A stretch of 16,533 bases of DNA from Defluviitaleaceae bacterium (lineage in GTDB: Bacteria; Bacillota; Clostridia; Lachnospirales; WRAX01): positions 1-16,533 of the forward strand of contig WQVB01000006.1 in assembly GCA_009781815.1 (NCBI GenBank), in the 5' to 3' direction. This document shows, piece after piece, positions 1 to 6,911 of the stretch; position 1 is the stretch's first letter, and every line of letters begins with the position of its first letter. The position numbers and the translations under genes are program-made. Under the pieces are notes generated by a model. That model ran no database searches. It was not told the DNA's origin and was given only the letters and a program-made list of their open reading frames with translations.

Positions 1-1676
1 ACCAAAACGCAACAGCGGCGGAGTTTGTGGCGGGTGATACCTTCCCCATGCCAGCTGAAGATAAGGTGTTGTATGCGGTATGGCAAATAAACACCCACCA
101 AGTTATTGTAAGGCACTATACCTATGGCTGGAATGAGACGGTAAGCGACGCTACTATCCACGGCTTAGAAGAAACATTTAATGTAGCTTATGGCCAGTCC
201 TTCACAGCTACGGCTAGAGATATAGCAGGTCATAGCTTTGATGAAGCAAGCTCTGATGCTATTGCTATAACTATGGGGGATGAGGGCATCACCATTCGCC
301 TATTCTATCGCCAGCATGCTTATGAGCTTAGCATTATACCTGAAATCACCCTTGCAGTAAACGATAGATACCCAAGCCTTGTGGATAACTCGCTAACTCG
401 GGTAGAGCTTGTGGCTTTGCTCGAAGTGCAAACTATACTTAATGGTGAGCCACTTGCTGCATCGCCAATGCTCACTTCGCCTGATTTTGCTAATGTAGAT
501 TTTAGCACAATCTCAACTACACCTTTTGTGGTTACGGTTAATGCTGTATGGACAACTGGTCAGCAAGATTCTCAAACGGTGCTTGTGCATATAGTTGACA
601 AAACACCACCTGTGATTACAGTTGTAGAAAACCGTGTAACCTTCTACACCAACAACCCACCAAGCAACCTAGATGAGGTTTTAGCACTTGCTGGTGTAAG
701 TGTGCTTGACAACTATGACGGTGCGATACAACCGACAATCTCTTTTGTAGGCACTACTTTTGAGGGTATTGACTGGACATTAGCTAATATGGAATATGCC
801 ATGTTTGTTGATGCAGTTGACGCAAGCGGAAATGTTGCAGAGCGTGTTATAGTAACTATAGTTGTAATCCCTCCACAGGTAATTGGTGGGGGAGGAAATG
901 GCGGCGGAAGCGGAGGCGACAACAGACCATCAGGCCCAACTAGACCTGCTGGCACGCCAAGCCAAACGCCAGCACAGCCTCAACTACACCATTCGTTCTT
1001 AATAGGTTTTGAGGATGGCACTATCCGCCCAGGGGCAACAACAACTAGGGCAGAGGTATCAACAATCTTCTTTAGGCTAATGCCTGATGCTGACCGTGGA
1101 ATCTATTGGATGCAAACAAACAACTTTGCAGATGTATCATCAGCAAATTGGTTTAACAACGCAGTATCTACCACAACCAACGCAGGCTTGTTTGTAGGCA
1201 TGCCAGACGGCACCTTCCAACCTCAGCGTGAGATAACAAGGGCGGAGCTTGCGGCGGTTATAGCTAGGTATATGGGCGTGGCAAACAACGGCACACCAAT
1301 GTTTAGCGACATAGCGGGCCACTGGGCAGAAAGCTATATAAACGCAGCGGCTATAAACGGTTGGGTAAATGGCTTTCCAAACGGCAGCTTTGAGCCAGAT
1401 AGACCTATAACCCGTGCAGAAGCTGCAGCTATGATAAACCGCATGTTTAACCGCAGGCTAGAAGACCATACAGGTCTACTTCAAGGTATGATAGCATGGC
1501 CAGACAATGCAAATCAAAACTCTTGGTATTATCTCTATATGCAAGAGGCTACCAACTCTAACTATTTTGAGATGAAGGTAGATGGAGTGCATAAAAGATG
1601 GGTAGAGCTAGCACCAGCAAGAGACTGGACATTGCTTGAGAGAGCAAACTCTAGGCCTGAAGATATTAATAATTAA
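1..1676 (+). CDS. SLH-domain surface protein with InlB-type and Ig-like modules (5' end outside window)
   Basis: The reading frame is open to the left edge, so this is the C-terminal part of a larger exported cell-surface protein. The GTG at 27 lies inside a repeat and is not the true start. The first ~25 codons match the end of an InlB B-repeat/Flg_new module (FVAGDTFPMPAEDKVLYAVW). A MucBP-like beta module follows (to about nt 330), then one or two Ig-like segments with a 'DNYDG' motif and 'VDASGNVAE' (about nt 340-880). A Gly/Ser/Pro-rich linker (about 885-990) leads to three SLH repeats (about 990-1480), each with the FxDGTxxPxxxxTRAE pattern (FEDGTIRPGATTTRAE, MPDGTFQPQREITRAE, FPNGSFEPDRPITRAE). 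SLH repeats bind pyruvylated secondary cell wall polymers, so anchoring to the wall is expected from family knowledge. The ligand or partner of the beta modules is unknown. Confidence 0.9.
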   Translation, partial: QNATAAEFVAGDTFPMPAEDKVLYAVWQINTHQVIVRHYTYGWNETVSDATIHGLEETFNVAYGQSFTATARDIAGHSFDEASSDAIAITMGDEGITIRLFYRQHAYELSIIPEITLAVNDRYPSLVDNSLTRVELVALLEVQTILNGEPLAASPMLTSPDFANVDFSTISTTPFVVTVNAVWTTGQQDSQTVLVHIVDKTPPVITVVENRVTFYTNNPPSNLDEVLALAGVSVLDNYDGAIQPTISFVGTTFEGIDWTLANMEYAMFVDAVDASGNVAERVIVTIVVIPPQVIGGGGNGGGSGGDNRPSGPTRPAGTPSQTPAQPQLHHSFLIGFEDGTIRPGATTTRAEVSTIFFRLMPDADRGIYWMQTNNFADVSSANWFNNAVSTTTNAGLFVGMPDGTFQPQREITRAELAAVIARYMGVANNGTPMFSDIAGHWAESYINAAAINGWVNGFPNGSFEPDRPITRAEAAAMINRMFNRRLEDHTGLLQGMIAWPDNANQNSWYYLYMQEATNSNYFEMKVDGVHKRWVELAPARDWTLLERANSRPEDINN

Positions 1677-1691
1677 TAATCAAGATTAAAC

Positions 1692-1721
1692 AACCCCTAA
1701 ATCATTATGGTTTAGGGGGTT
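1692..1721 (+). terminator. Hairpin after the SLH gene
   Basis: AACCCCTAAA (1692-1701) pairs with TTTAGGGGGTT (1711-1721), with one bulged G and a 9-nt loop. It starts 15 nt after the stop codon. The sequence after the stem (ATTGTGTTG) is only moderately T-rich, so termination may be incomplete. Confidence 0.65.
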
Positions 1722-1805
1722 ATTGTGTTGTGGATGCTTGCCTGTCAAAGGGAGCGGGCAAATCTCGCTGAATACGTCGTTATACTTGTTACAAAATCAT
1801 CCCTC

Positions 1806-1918
1806 CTAAGTCGTCATCCCGTGCTTGACACGGGATCTATGCATGATAGTGTGCAACCCCCAACTAGGACTGCCCTTCTCCAATTAGATCCTGAGTCAAG
1901 CTCAGGATGACGACCTAG
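1806..1918. repeat. REP-like double-palindrome element, copy 1
   Basis: Two 34-nt arms in inverted orientation (1806-1839 and 1885-1918) flank a ~45-bp spacer. Both outer ends carry CTAAG/CTAGG followed by TCGTCATCC. Each arm is itself a hairpin with a CTTGA loop: ATCCCGTG-CTTGA-CACGGGAT on the left, and ATCCTGAG/CTCAGGAT around TCAAG on the right. The same element occurs at 15576-15686 in opposite orientation with a related spacer, and a diverged one lies at 1963-2064. No ORF here looks real. It resembles REP/BIME or MITE-type repeats. Confidence 0.85.
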
Positions 1919-1962
1919 GCGGGGCTGAGAGGTGTTTATTCACAGGTCTATTGCGTATCAAT

Positions 1963-2064
1963 CTAATCGTCATCCCCAACTTGATTAGGGATCTCCCTAG
2001 CATAACTTGCTCACCTTCAAGTGATTAGTATAGCGAGATCCCCGATCAAGTCGGGGATGACGAT
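1963..2064. repeat. REP-like double-palindrome element, copy 2 (diverged)
   Basis: It has the same architecture as the element at 1806-1918. The left arm starts TCGTCATCCCC with a CTTGA loop and one mismatched stem pair (ATCCCCAA / TTAGGGAT). The right arm is a perfect hairpin, ATCCCCGA-TCAAG-TCGGGGAT, ending in GATGACGA. The stems differ in sequence from copy 1 but remain paired. The element ends about 35 bp upstream of the -35 box of the cofactor operon, so its right hairpin lies just outside the promoter. Confidence 0.8.
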
Positions 2065-2099
2065 GGACGCAATTATCCACTCCTATATGAAAAAACTTC

Positions 2100-2128
2100 T
2101 TGACAAAAAACCTCATTTTGTTTATAAT
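2100..2128 (+). promoter_or_regulatory. Sigma-A promoter of the Mo/W cofactor operon
   Basis: Consensus -35 TTGACA (2100-2105) and consensus -10 TATAAT (2123-2128) are separated by exactly 17 bp. The spacer is AT-rich. The expected start site is about 2135, giving a leader of roughly 375 nt before moaC. A full-consensus promoter in front of a long structured leader fits control by transcription attenuation rather than by a weak promoter. Confidence 0.85.
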
Positions 2129-2164
2129 GTAGATAGAGTTATAAAATTAACAATTGAAATTTAC

Positions 2165-2272
2165 TTCGACCTTTTGTGGCTAAGGTGTTGCACTTTTGTG
2201 TGGGCTATGCCGCCTAAGGCGTTAGGGTGCTTAGGGAAACTTGCGTGCCTTCCGTTGCGAAAAGGAGTAAAC
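2165..2272 (+). ncRNA. Candidate Moco/Tuco-class riboswitch aptamer
   Basis: This region starts about 30 nt into the leader of moaC. CCTTTT (2170-2175) can pair with AAAAGG (2260-2265) as an enclosing stem. CTAAG (2180-2184) can pair with CTTAG (2230-2234). Local hairpins GCAC-TTTT-GTGT (2190-2201) and CGCC-TAA-GGCG (2211-2221) lie inside. The 3' segment TTCCGTTGCGAAAAGGAGTA resembles, from memory, the conserved 3' part of the Moco RNA upstream of E. coli moaA (ending UCCCGUAUCUGGAAAGGUG). Moco RNAs typically precede Moco synthesis and Mo/W transport genes; variants with a reduced third stem were proposed to sense tungsten cofactor (Tuco). The gene context here, with TupABC, fits that variant. 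The class call needs a covariance-model search. Confidence 0.62.
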
Positions 2273-2273
2273 T

Positions 2274-2299
2274 TGCGTTATATTTTTTACGCATTTTTT
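2274..2299 (+). terminator. Leader terminator hairpin 1 (expression platform)
   Basis: TGCGT (2274-2278) pairs with ACGCA (2289-2293) around a U-rich loop, followed directly by six T residues. The stem is short. Its left arm begins only a few bases after the proposed aptamer, where ligand-dependent refolding would act. Confidence 0.6.
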
Positions 2300-2323
2300 G
2301 CATCCTTTTTAGGGTGCTTTTTT
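2300..2323 (+). terminator. Leader terminator hairpin 2 (expression platform)
   Basis: GCATCC (2300-2305) pairs with GGGTGC (2312-2317) with one G-U pair, followed by six T residues (2318-2323). It is placed back to back with the preceding hairpin, so two tandem U-tailed hairpins stand between the promoter and moaC. As no gene ends here, they most likely act as an attenuator. Confidence 0.65.
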
Positions 2324-2328
2324 ATAGC

Positions 2329-2480
2329 CCTTTAACTTAAAAACAGCCCCACCCTAGCGGTCTTTTTGCCACAATACTTCGCCAAAAAAATCTTATTTGC
2401 CTTTGGGCAAACTGCGATTTTATTGACTTCGTCTTGTAACAAAAATCCTCGCTAGAGTGAGACTATTTTCAAGTTAAAGG
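2329..2480. repeat. ~152-bp near-symmetric palindrome (MITE-like or large leader hairpin)
   Basis: The outer ~40 nt form an inverted repeat. The left arm begins CCTTTAACTT (2329) and runs through CTAGCG to CTTTTTG (2368). The right arm (2440-2480) mirrors it, with CAAAAA, CGCTAG and the end AAGTTAAAGG. The centre is a hairpin, TTTGCC / GGCAAA (2397-2412), on the same symmetry axis (about 2404), and the sequence between also matches in part. In RNA it would fold into one long stem. It lies between the tandem terminators and the moaC ribosome binding site (2498-2502) and contains no convincing ORF. Confidence 0.75.
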
Positions 2481-2512
2481 ACTATATTTGCAAAGTGAGG
2501 AGTGATTATAAT

Positions 2513-3001
2513 ATGTCGGGTTTTACACATTTTGATGGAGAAGGCAACGCCATTATGGTGGATGTAAGTGAAAAGGCAAAGACTGCAAGGCAGGCCACAG
2601 CATCAGGCAAGATATACATGAGTGAGGCTTGCTTTGGGGCGGTAAAGGGCGGCGGCATCAAAAAAGGTGATGTGCTTGGCATTGCACGCACGGCGGGCAT
2701 AATGGCGGTAAAGCAAACGGCTTTTATCATCCCTTTATGCCACCCTATACCTGTTGAAAAGGCTATTATAGATTTTGAGCTAGATGAAGAAAAACGAGAG
2801 ATAACCGTTTATTGCACAGTTAAAACCACCGATAAAACAGGGGTAGAGATGGAGGCTTTGACGGGGGCATCTGCCGCATTGCTTACTATTTTTGACATGT
2901 GCAAGGCGGTGGACAAGGGCATGAAGATTGGCGAGATTGTGCTGGAGGAGAAAAGCGGCGGCAAAAGCGGCCACTATAGGAGGTGCAACGCCAATGATTG
3001 A
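2513..3001 (+). CDS. moaC: Cyclic pyranopterin monophosphate synthase MoaC
   Basis: MoaC converts the MoaA product 3',8-cyclo-7,8-dihydro-GTP to cyclic pyranopterin monophosphate, the first stable intermediate of molybdopterin. The 162-aa length matches the family. Key motifs are FTHFDGEGNAIMVDVS at the N-terminus, PLCHPIP (74-80), TGVEMEALTG (109-118) and DMCKAVDK (128-135); D128 and K131 match the catalytic Asp128/Lys131 of E. coli MoaC. The ATG at 2513 is preferred over an in-frame GTG at 2495 because AGGAG (2498-2502) sits 10 nt before it and the protein then starts as the family does. It is the first gene of the operon and overlaps moaA by 8 bp. A short non-conserved tail follows the usual end at GHY. 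Confidence 0.96.
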   Translation: MSGFTHFDGEGNAIMVDVSEKAKTARQATASGKIYMSEACFGAVKGGGIKKGDVLGIARTAGIMAVKQTAFIIPLCHPIPVEKAIIDFELDEEKREITVYCTVKTTDKTGVEMEALTGASAALLTIFDMCKAVDKGMKIGEIVLEEKSGGKSGHYRRCNAND

Positions 3002-3977
3002 TGCTTTTGCACGAAAGATAGACTATATGCGGCTTTCCATCACCGACAGGTGCAACCTCCGCTGCAAATATTGCATGCCTGAAGATGTAGAGTGTATCAG
3101 CCATGATAATGTTTTACGCCTTGAGGAGATGCATCGCCTTTGTGCTATTATGGCAAAGCTGGGGGTAAAGACAATAAGGCTAACGGGGGGCGAGCCGCTG
3201 GTAAGAAAGGGGTGGCTAGATTTTGCTAGAGGGATTAAAGGTATAGAGGGGGTAGAGAACATTACCCTCACCACCAACGGTATTTTGCTGGAAGAGCACC
3301 TTGAGGAGCTAAAGGAGCTTGGCATAACCAAGCTTAACATAAGCCTTGACACCCTTAATGAGGGCATATATGAAAAAATCACAGGTAGCAACGCCCTTGC
3401 AGATGTGCTTGAAAGCATCACCACAGCTTTGTATATAGGCATGAAGGTGAAAATAAACTGTGTACCGCTGGCTGGCATAAACGACCATGAAATTATACAA
3501 ATCGCCCAAATGGCCGAAACGCTGCCTATTGACGTTCGTTTTATTGAGATGATGCCAACGGAGGTAAACGGCGGGCTTGTGCCTATGCCTATAGCTGATG
3601 TGATGGAGATGATAAAGGCACATTACCCCGACTTAAAAGACGATAGCCACTTTACCACATTACCAAGAGGCTTTGGCCCTGCAAAATATTATAAAACTAC
3701 TGAAATGGAAGGTAGCATCGGCTTTATAGCCAGCATAAGCGATATTTTTTGCTCCACATGCAACCGCATACGCCTAAGCTCTGACGGGTTTTTAACCCTT
3801 TGCCTGCACCACCGCAGGGGGGTTGACCTTAAAGAGCTGTTACGTGGCGGGGCAAGTGATGCTGAAATAGAAGAGGCGGTAAAGGTCGCCATTATGGCAA
3901 AGCCTGAAAAGCACCATATGAAAGCTGAAGACGGCAAAGAAGTGAATCTAAAACATATGTCAAGAATTGGAGGATAA
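2994..3977 (+). CDS. moaA: GTP 3',8-cyclase MoaA (radical SAM)
   Basis: MoaA uses S-adenosylmethionine and two [4Fe-4S] clusters to cyclise GTP, the first step of molybdenum/tungsten cofactor synthesis. The radical-SAM motif CNLRCKYC (Cys20, 24, 27) is followed by LTGGEPL and LTTNG. The C-terminal cluster motif CSTC-x13-C is present (ending LTLCLHH), and the protein ends in Gly-Gly, which is important in this family. Length is 327 aa, against 329 in E. coli. The ATG at 2994 has a perfect AGGAGG (2978-2983) and overlaps the moaC stop, which implies translational coupling. An upstream in-frame extension to 2928 would lie inside moaC and is not used. Confidence 0.96.
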   Translation: MIDAFARKIDYMRLSITDRCNLRCKYCMPEDVECISHDNVLRLEEMHRLCAIMAKLGVKTIRLTGGEPLVRKGWLDFARGIKGIEGVENITLTTNGILLEEHLEELKELGITKLNISLDTLNEGIYEKITGSNALADVLESITTALYIGMKVKINCVPLAGINDHEIIQIAQMAETLPIDVRFIEMMPTEVNGGLVPMPIADVMEMIKAHYPDLKDDSHFTTLPRGFGPAKYYKTTEMEGSIGFIASISDIFCSTCNRIRLSSDGFLTLCLHHRRGVDLKELLRGGASDAEIEEAVKVAIMAKPEKHHMKAEDGKEVNLKHMSRIGG

Positions 3978-3981
3978 TAAC

Positions 3982-4416
3982 ATGGTAGGCAAGATTGTAG
4001 CAGTATGCACCAGCGAAACAAAAGGGGTGCAAAAAACCGATGTAAAAAAGGCATATTTAAAGAAAGAATGGGGCTTAGAGGGGGATGCCCACGGGGGCAA
4101 CTGGCACCGCCAGGTAAGCTTACTTTCTTATGATAGTGTTGTAAATTTCAACAACCAAGGGGCAGGTGTAGGTCATGGAGATTTTGGCGAGAACTTGCTT
4201 ATTGAGGGTATAGACCTTGGTAACCTGCCAGTGGGTGCTGTTTTAGAGCTGGGTAATGCTGTTGTTAAAATCACCCAAATAGGCAAAGAGTGCCATGTGC
4301 GTTGCCAAATTTTTTATAAGATGGGCGATTGTATAATGCCTAAAGAAGGCGTGTTTGCCGAGGTTATAGAAGAGGGTGAAGTAAATGTTGGAGACATCGC
4401 AAAAGTTATCGCCTAA
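3982..4416 (+). CDS. MOSC domain protein
   Basis: This 144-aa protein is a stand-alone MOSC domain (Moco sulfurase C-terminal fold). Visible family features are GLEGDAHGGNWHRQVSLLS (31-49), GDFGENLLIEGIDL (66-79), the LPVGAVLELG segment and GKEC. It has a Cys motif C104-x3-C108-x8-C117 followed by IMPKEGVF. Small MOSC proteins next to mogA are thought to handle sulfur or the cofactor, but the exact reaction is unproven. The start is the ATG at 3982, with GGAGG (3969-3973) overlapping the end of moaA. The gene overlaps the next by 32 bp. Confidence 0.9.
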   Translation: MVGKIVAVCTSETKGVQKTDVKKAYLKKEWGLEGDAHGGNWHRQVSLLSYDSVVNFNNQGAGVGHGDFGENLLIEGIDLGNLPVGAVLELGNAVVKITQIGKECHVRCQIFYKMGDCIMPKEGVFAEVIEEGEVNVGDIAKVIA

Positions 4417-4909
4417 TGGGTTGACCGCTGCTGTTGTAACCTTAAGCGATAAAGGTGCGGCAGGTGAAAGGGTAGATGAAAGCGGCAAGGTCATCCGCCA
4501 GATGCTTGAAGAGGCGGGTTATGAGGTTAAAGAAGCTATCATATTACCTGATGATTTTGAGCAAATCAAAACCAACCTAATTCGCCTTTGTGATGAGGTG
4601 AGGGTAGATTTGGTGCTTACAACTGGCGGCACGGGCTTTTCTAAGCGAGACATTACCCCAGAGGCTACAATGGTCGTGTGTGAGAGAAACGCACCAGGCA
4701 TAGCGGAGGCTATACGCTATCATTCCCTATCCATCACGGGGCGGGCTATGCTTAGTCGTGCCGCATCGGTTATAAGAGGAGATACTATAATTGTCAATTT
4801 GCCAGGCAGCCCAAAGGCTGTTAGGGAGGGGTTAGAATATGCTTTGCCCCATATCCACCATGGCATTGAAATATTAACAAATAAAACTAAGGAGTGTGCA
4901 AGAAAATGA
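4385..4909 (+). CDS. mogA: Molybdopterin adenylyltransferase, MogA/MoaB family
   Basis: This enzyme activates molybdopterin with ATP to adenylyl-molybdopterin, the substrate for MoeA. Typical motifs are VVTLSDKGAAGERVDESG (17-34), TTGGTGFSKRDITPEAT (79-95) and LPGSPKAVREGL (139-150). At 174 aa it is slightly longer than usual at the N-terminus. The ATG at 4385 has GAGGG (4372-4376) upstream and lies inside the previous gene. A TTG at 4421 would give a start nearer the family's usual one but has no ribosome binding site. MogA and MoaB cannot be separated confidently by eye. The stop overlaps the next start (ATGA). Confidence 0.92.
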   Translation: MLETSQKLSPNGLTAAVVTLSDKGAAGERVDESGKVIRQMLEEAGYEVKEAIILPDDFEQIKTNLIRLCDEVRVDLVLTTGGTGFSKRDITPEATMVVCERNAPGIAEAIRYHSLSITGRAMLSRAASVIRGDTIIVNLPGSPKAVREGLEYALPHIHHGIEILTNKTKECARK

Positions 4910-5802
4910 AGAAGAAATTTTTAGGGTTAACGGCGGCGATAGTTGCTATGTTTGCATTTGCGGCTTGTGGCAACAACGATAATGACAATGGTGATGTTTA
5001 TTATCCACCATACTATTCGGCATACAATGGATCGATAACAGATGAAGTAGAGTATGCTGGTACGCTTATTTTATCTACCACCACATCTACATACGATGCA
5101 GGGCTTTTAGACTTTTTGTTGCCTATTTTCCGTGAAGAAACTGGCTGGGAGGTTGATGTAGTATCTCAAGGCACAGGTGCAGCTTTAGAAACTGCCCGCC
5201 AAGGTGGCTCGGATGTGGTGCTTGTTCATGCTCGTGCTTTGGAAGACCAATTTGTTGCAGACGGCTTTGCGGAGCGTCGTTATGATATTATGTTTAATGA
5301 CTTTATATTAATTGGCCCTGCAGACGGAGCAATCACCCACAACACGGATATTGGCGAGGCTTTTGCTACTATTTTAGAGGACGAGCTGTATTTTATCTCT
5401 CGTGGTGATAACTCAGGCACACATGTGCGTGAGCTTGACATTTGGCGTGTTTTAGACCTTTATCCATATCAATCAAATAATGCAAACTATATTGAAACAG
5501 GGGATGGCATGGGGGCTACAATTAACATGGCTATAGAGATGAACGCCTTTACGCTGTCTGATAGAGCAACATGGTACAACCGCCCCAACCATGGCGACCA
5601 TGTGATAGTGTCTGAAGGGGCGGAGTATATGCTAAACCCTTATGGCATTATGATTGTGGCGTCTAGCGACCTTCAAGAAGGTGCAAGGGTTTTTGTAGAC
5701 TGGATGATAGGTGAGCGTGGTCAAGAGCTTATTGGCATGTTTGGTGTTGAGGAGTTTGGCAACCCGCTGTTCTTCCCTGAAGCATATTTAAACTGGCAAT
5801 AA
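4906..5802 (+). CDS. tupA: Tungstate-binding lipoprotein TupA
   Basis: TupA is the extracytoplasmic substrate-binding component of the TupABC tungstate importer. A lipoprotein signal peptide ends at the lipobox FAAC, giving lipid-modified Cys21. A low-complexity Asn/Asp/Tyr linker leads into the binding fold, starting with the TTTST oxyanion loop (58-62) typical of TupA. Then come DFLLPIFREETGWEV, GTGAALETARQGGSDVVLVHAR and MFNDFILIGP, all characteristic of Tup rather than ModA. The later 'SRGDNSGTH' segment is also typical. Mature length is about 278 aa. The ATG at 4906 has AAGGAG (4889-4894) upstream and overlaps the mogA stop. TupA proteins prefer tungstate strongly over molybdate, which suggests the operon serves tungsten enzymes. 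Confidence 0.93.
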   Translation: MKKKFLGLTAAIVAMFAFAACGNNDNDNGDVYYPPYYSAYNGSITDEVEYAGTLILSTTTSTYDAGLLDFLLPIFREETGWEVDVVSQGTGAALETARQGGSDVVLVHARALEDQFVADGFAERRYDIMFNDFILIGPADGAITHNTDIGEAFATILEDELYFISRGDNSGTHVRELDIWRVLDLYPYQSNNANYIETGDGMGATINMAIEMNAFTLSDRATWYNRPNHGDHVIVSEGAEYMLNPYGIMIVASSDLQEGARVFVDWMIGERGQELIGMFGVEEFGNPLFFPEAYLNWQ

Positions 5803-6902
5803 TGCTGGCGTTTAAACAAAAGTTTAAAAACATCAAGAAGAAGGCCGTAACCTCCCTCGGCTTTCTTCTTGTTTTTTTAATGATTTTTTCGACCTCTAAT
5901 GTTGCTGCGTCCAATGAAGCTTATAGCCTTTTGGCTAATCACGAAATTACTTGGACGCCTGATAGGGATATGAACCTAATGGGGGCGAATATGGGGCTTA
6001 GTAGGTATATTAGAGGCATTGTGGAGGCTAGCCCTTACGATGCTTCTAATGTGTCTATAACCGTGTTGACAAGCAGAGAGGCCGAGCCTGCCTTTGGAGG
6101 GACGGCGAGAAACCCAAGTGGCGGTGAAGGGTTGTTTTTTGGTGTTATTCGCATCACCAATGGCGATCTTTATGACATACCCTTTGGGCCTATGGTGATA
6201 CCTGCCACGCCCTATGCGGCCGCTAGTTTTTTTGACTTTTTGGATAGAGAAATTTTTGAGATAATATTGCTTACATTGAGGATGACATTAACATCTACCA
6301 GCATATCAGCTGTTTTGGGCATTATGATTGGCCTTTGGCTGGCTAGGGCTAAGTTTAGAGGCAAGAGGTTGGCAGTGAGCATCAACCGCACCTTTATGGC
6401 CGCTCCACCTGTTGTTGTTGGCCTTGTTGTTTTTATGCTGTTGCGTAATGATGGGGTGCTTGGGGGGCTTAATTGGCTGTTTACCTTGCAGGCTATGGTG
6501 ATGGCGCAGGTTATCCTCATAACGCCTATTATGGCAGGGATGGTACATACATCTGCCGAGAGAAAGATTGCACGTATACAAGCCTTTGCTAAAACCATGG
6601 GGGCAAGTAAGTGGCAAACGGAGTGGCTGATTATACGAGAGATGGGCAATGAAATATTTTTTGCTATTATAACGGGCTTTGGCAGGGCTATGAGCGAGGT
6701 TGGAGCCATTATGATGGTAGGCGGCAACATTAGAGGGCGAACAAGAACCATGACAACCACTATAGCCTTAGAGCATAGGCGGGGCGAGCTTGAGACGGCT
6801 ATTCTTTTAGGGGTTGTGCTGATGCTGATAGCTTTTGCTATACAATGGATTGGGAATTTTTTGAGGAAGAAAGAGAGAAGGCTGGAAGAGGAGAATTTTT
6901 AG
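5802..6902 (+). CDS. tupB: Tungstate ABC transporter permease TupB with N-terminal extracytoplasmic module
   Basis: From about residue 140 this is a typical TupB permease: EIILLTLRMTLTSTSISAVLG, MAAPPVVVGLVVFMLLR, an EAA-type coupling loop (about 262-285, KTMGASKWQTEWLIIRE) and GRAMSEVGAIMMVGGN. Five to six membrane segments are visible. At 366 aa it is some 130 residues longer than the usual ~230. The extra part has a signal peptide-like helix (15-36), then about 100 residues ending NVSITVLTS...GTARNP...ATPY. This resembles beta-sandwich repeats common in clostridial S-layer proteins (my recollection, not searched). An internal ATG at 6192 (residue 131) would give a normal permease but has no ribosome binding site. 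The start codon overlaps the tupA stop (TAATG), with no clear Shine-Dalgarno, so translational coupling is likely. Confidence 0.9.
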   Translation: MLAFKQKFKNIKKKAVTSLGFLLVFLMIFSTSNVAASNEAYSLLANHEITWTPDRDMNLMGANMGLSRYIRGIVEASPYDASNVSITVLTSREAEPAFGGTARNPSGGEGLFFGVIRITNGDLYDIPFGPMVIPATPYAAASFFDFLDREIFEIILLTLRMTLTSTSISAVLGIMIGLWLARAKFRGKRLAVSINRTFMAAPPVVVGLVVFMLLRNDGVLGGLNWLFTLQAMVMAQVILITPIMAGMVHTSAERKIARIQAFAKTMGASKWQTEWLIIREMGNEIFFAIITGFGRAMSEVGAIMMVGGNIRGRTRTMTTTIALEHRRGELETAILLGVVLMLIAFAIQWIGNFLRKKERRLEEENF

Positions 6903-6911
6903 GGTAGGTAT

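Noticed and set aside
713..955. Minus-strand Pro-rich 80-codon frame
   Set aside because: It is the antisense of the Gly-rich linker in the SLH protein.
1725..1910. 61-codon frame after the SLH gene
   Set aside because: It runs through the REP-like palindrome and has no convincing ribosome binding site or protein pattern.
1806..2064. CRISPR array
   Set aside because: The repeats are paired palindromes of different sequence with only two units here; there is no regular direct repeat and spacer series, and no cas gene.
2021..2335. 104-codon frame upstream of moaC
   Set aside because: It spans a REP arm, the promoter, the riboswitch-like RNA and both terminators; its composition is not protein-like, and the RNA explanation is better.
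2329..2480. Another copy of the GCCCGATTTTTCGCCC repeat family
   Set aside because: It is also C-rich with TTCGCC and AAAATC pieces, but it shares no long match with copies A-C; its ends (CCTTTAACTT) are different.
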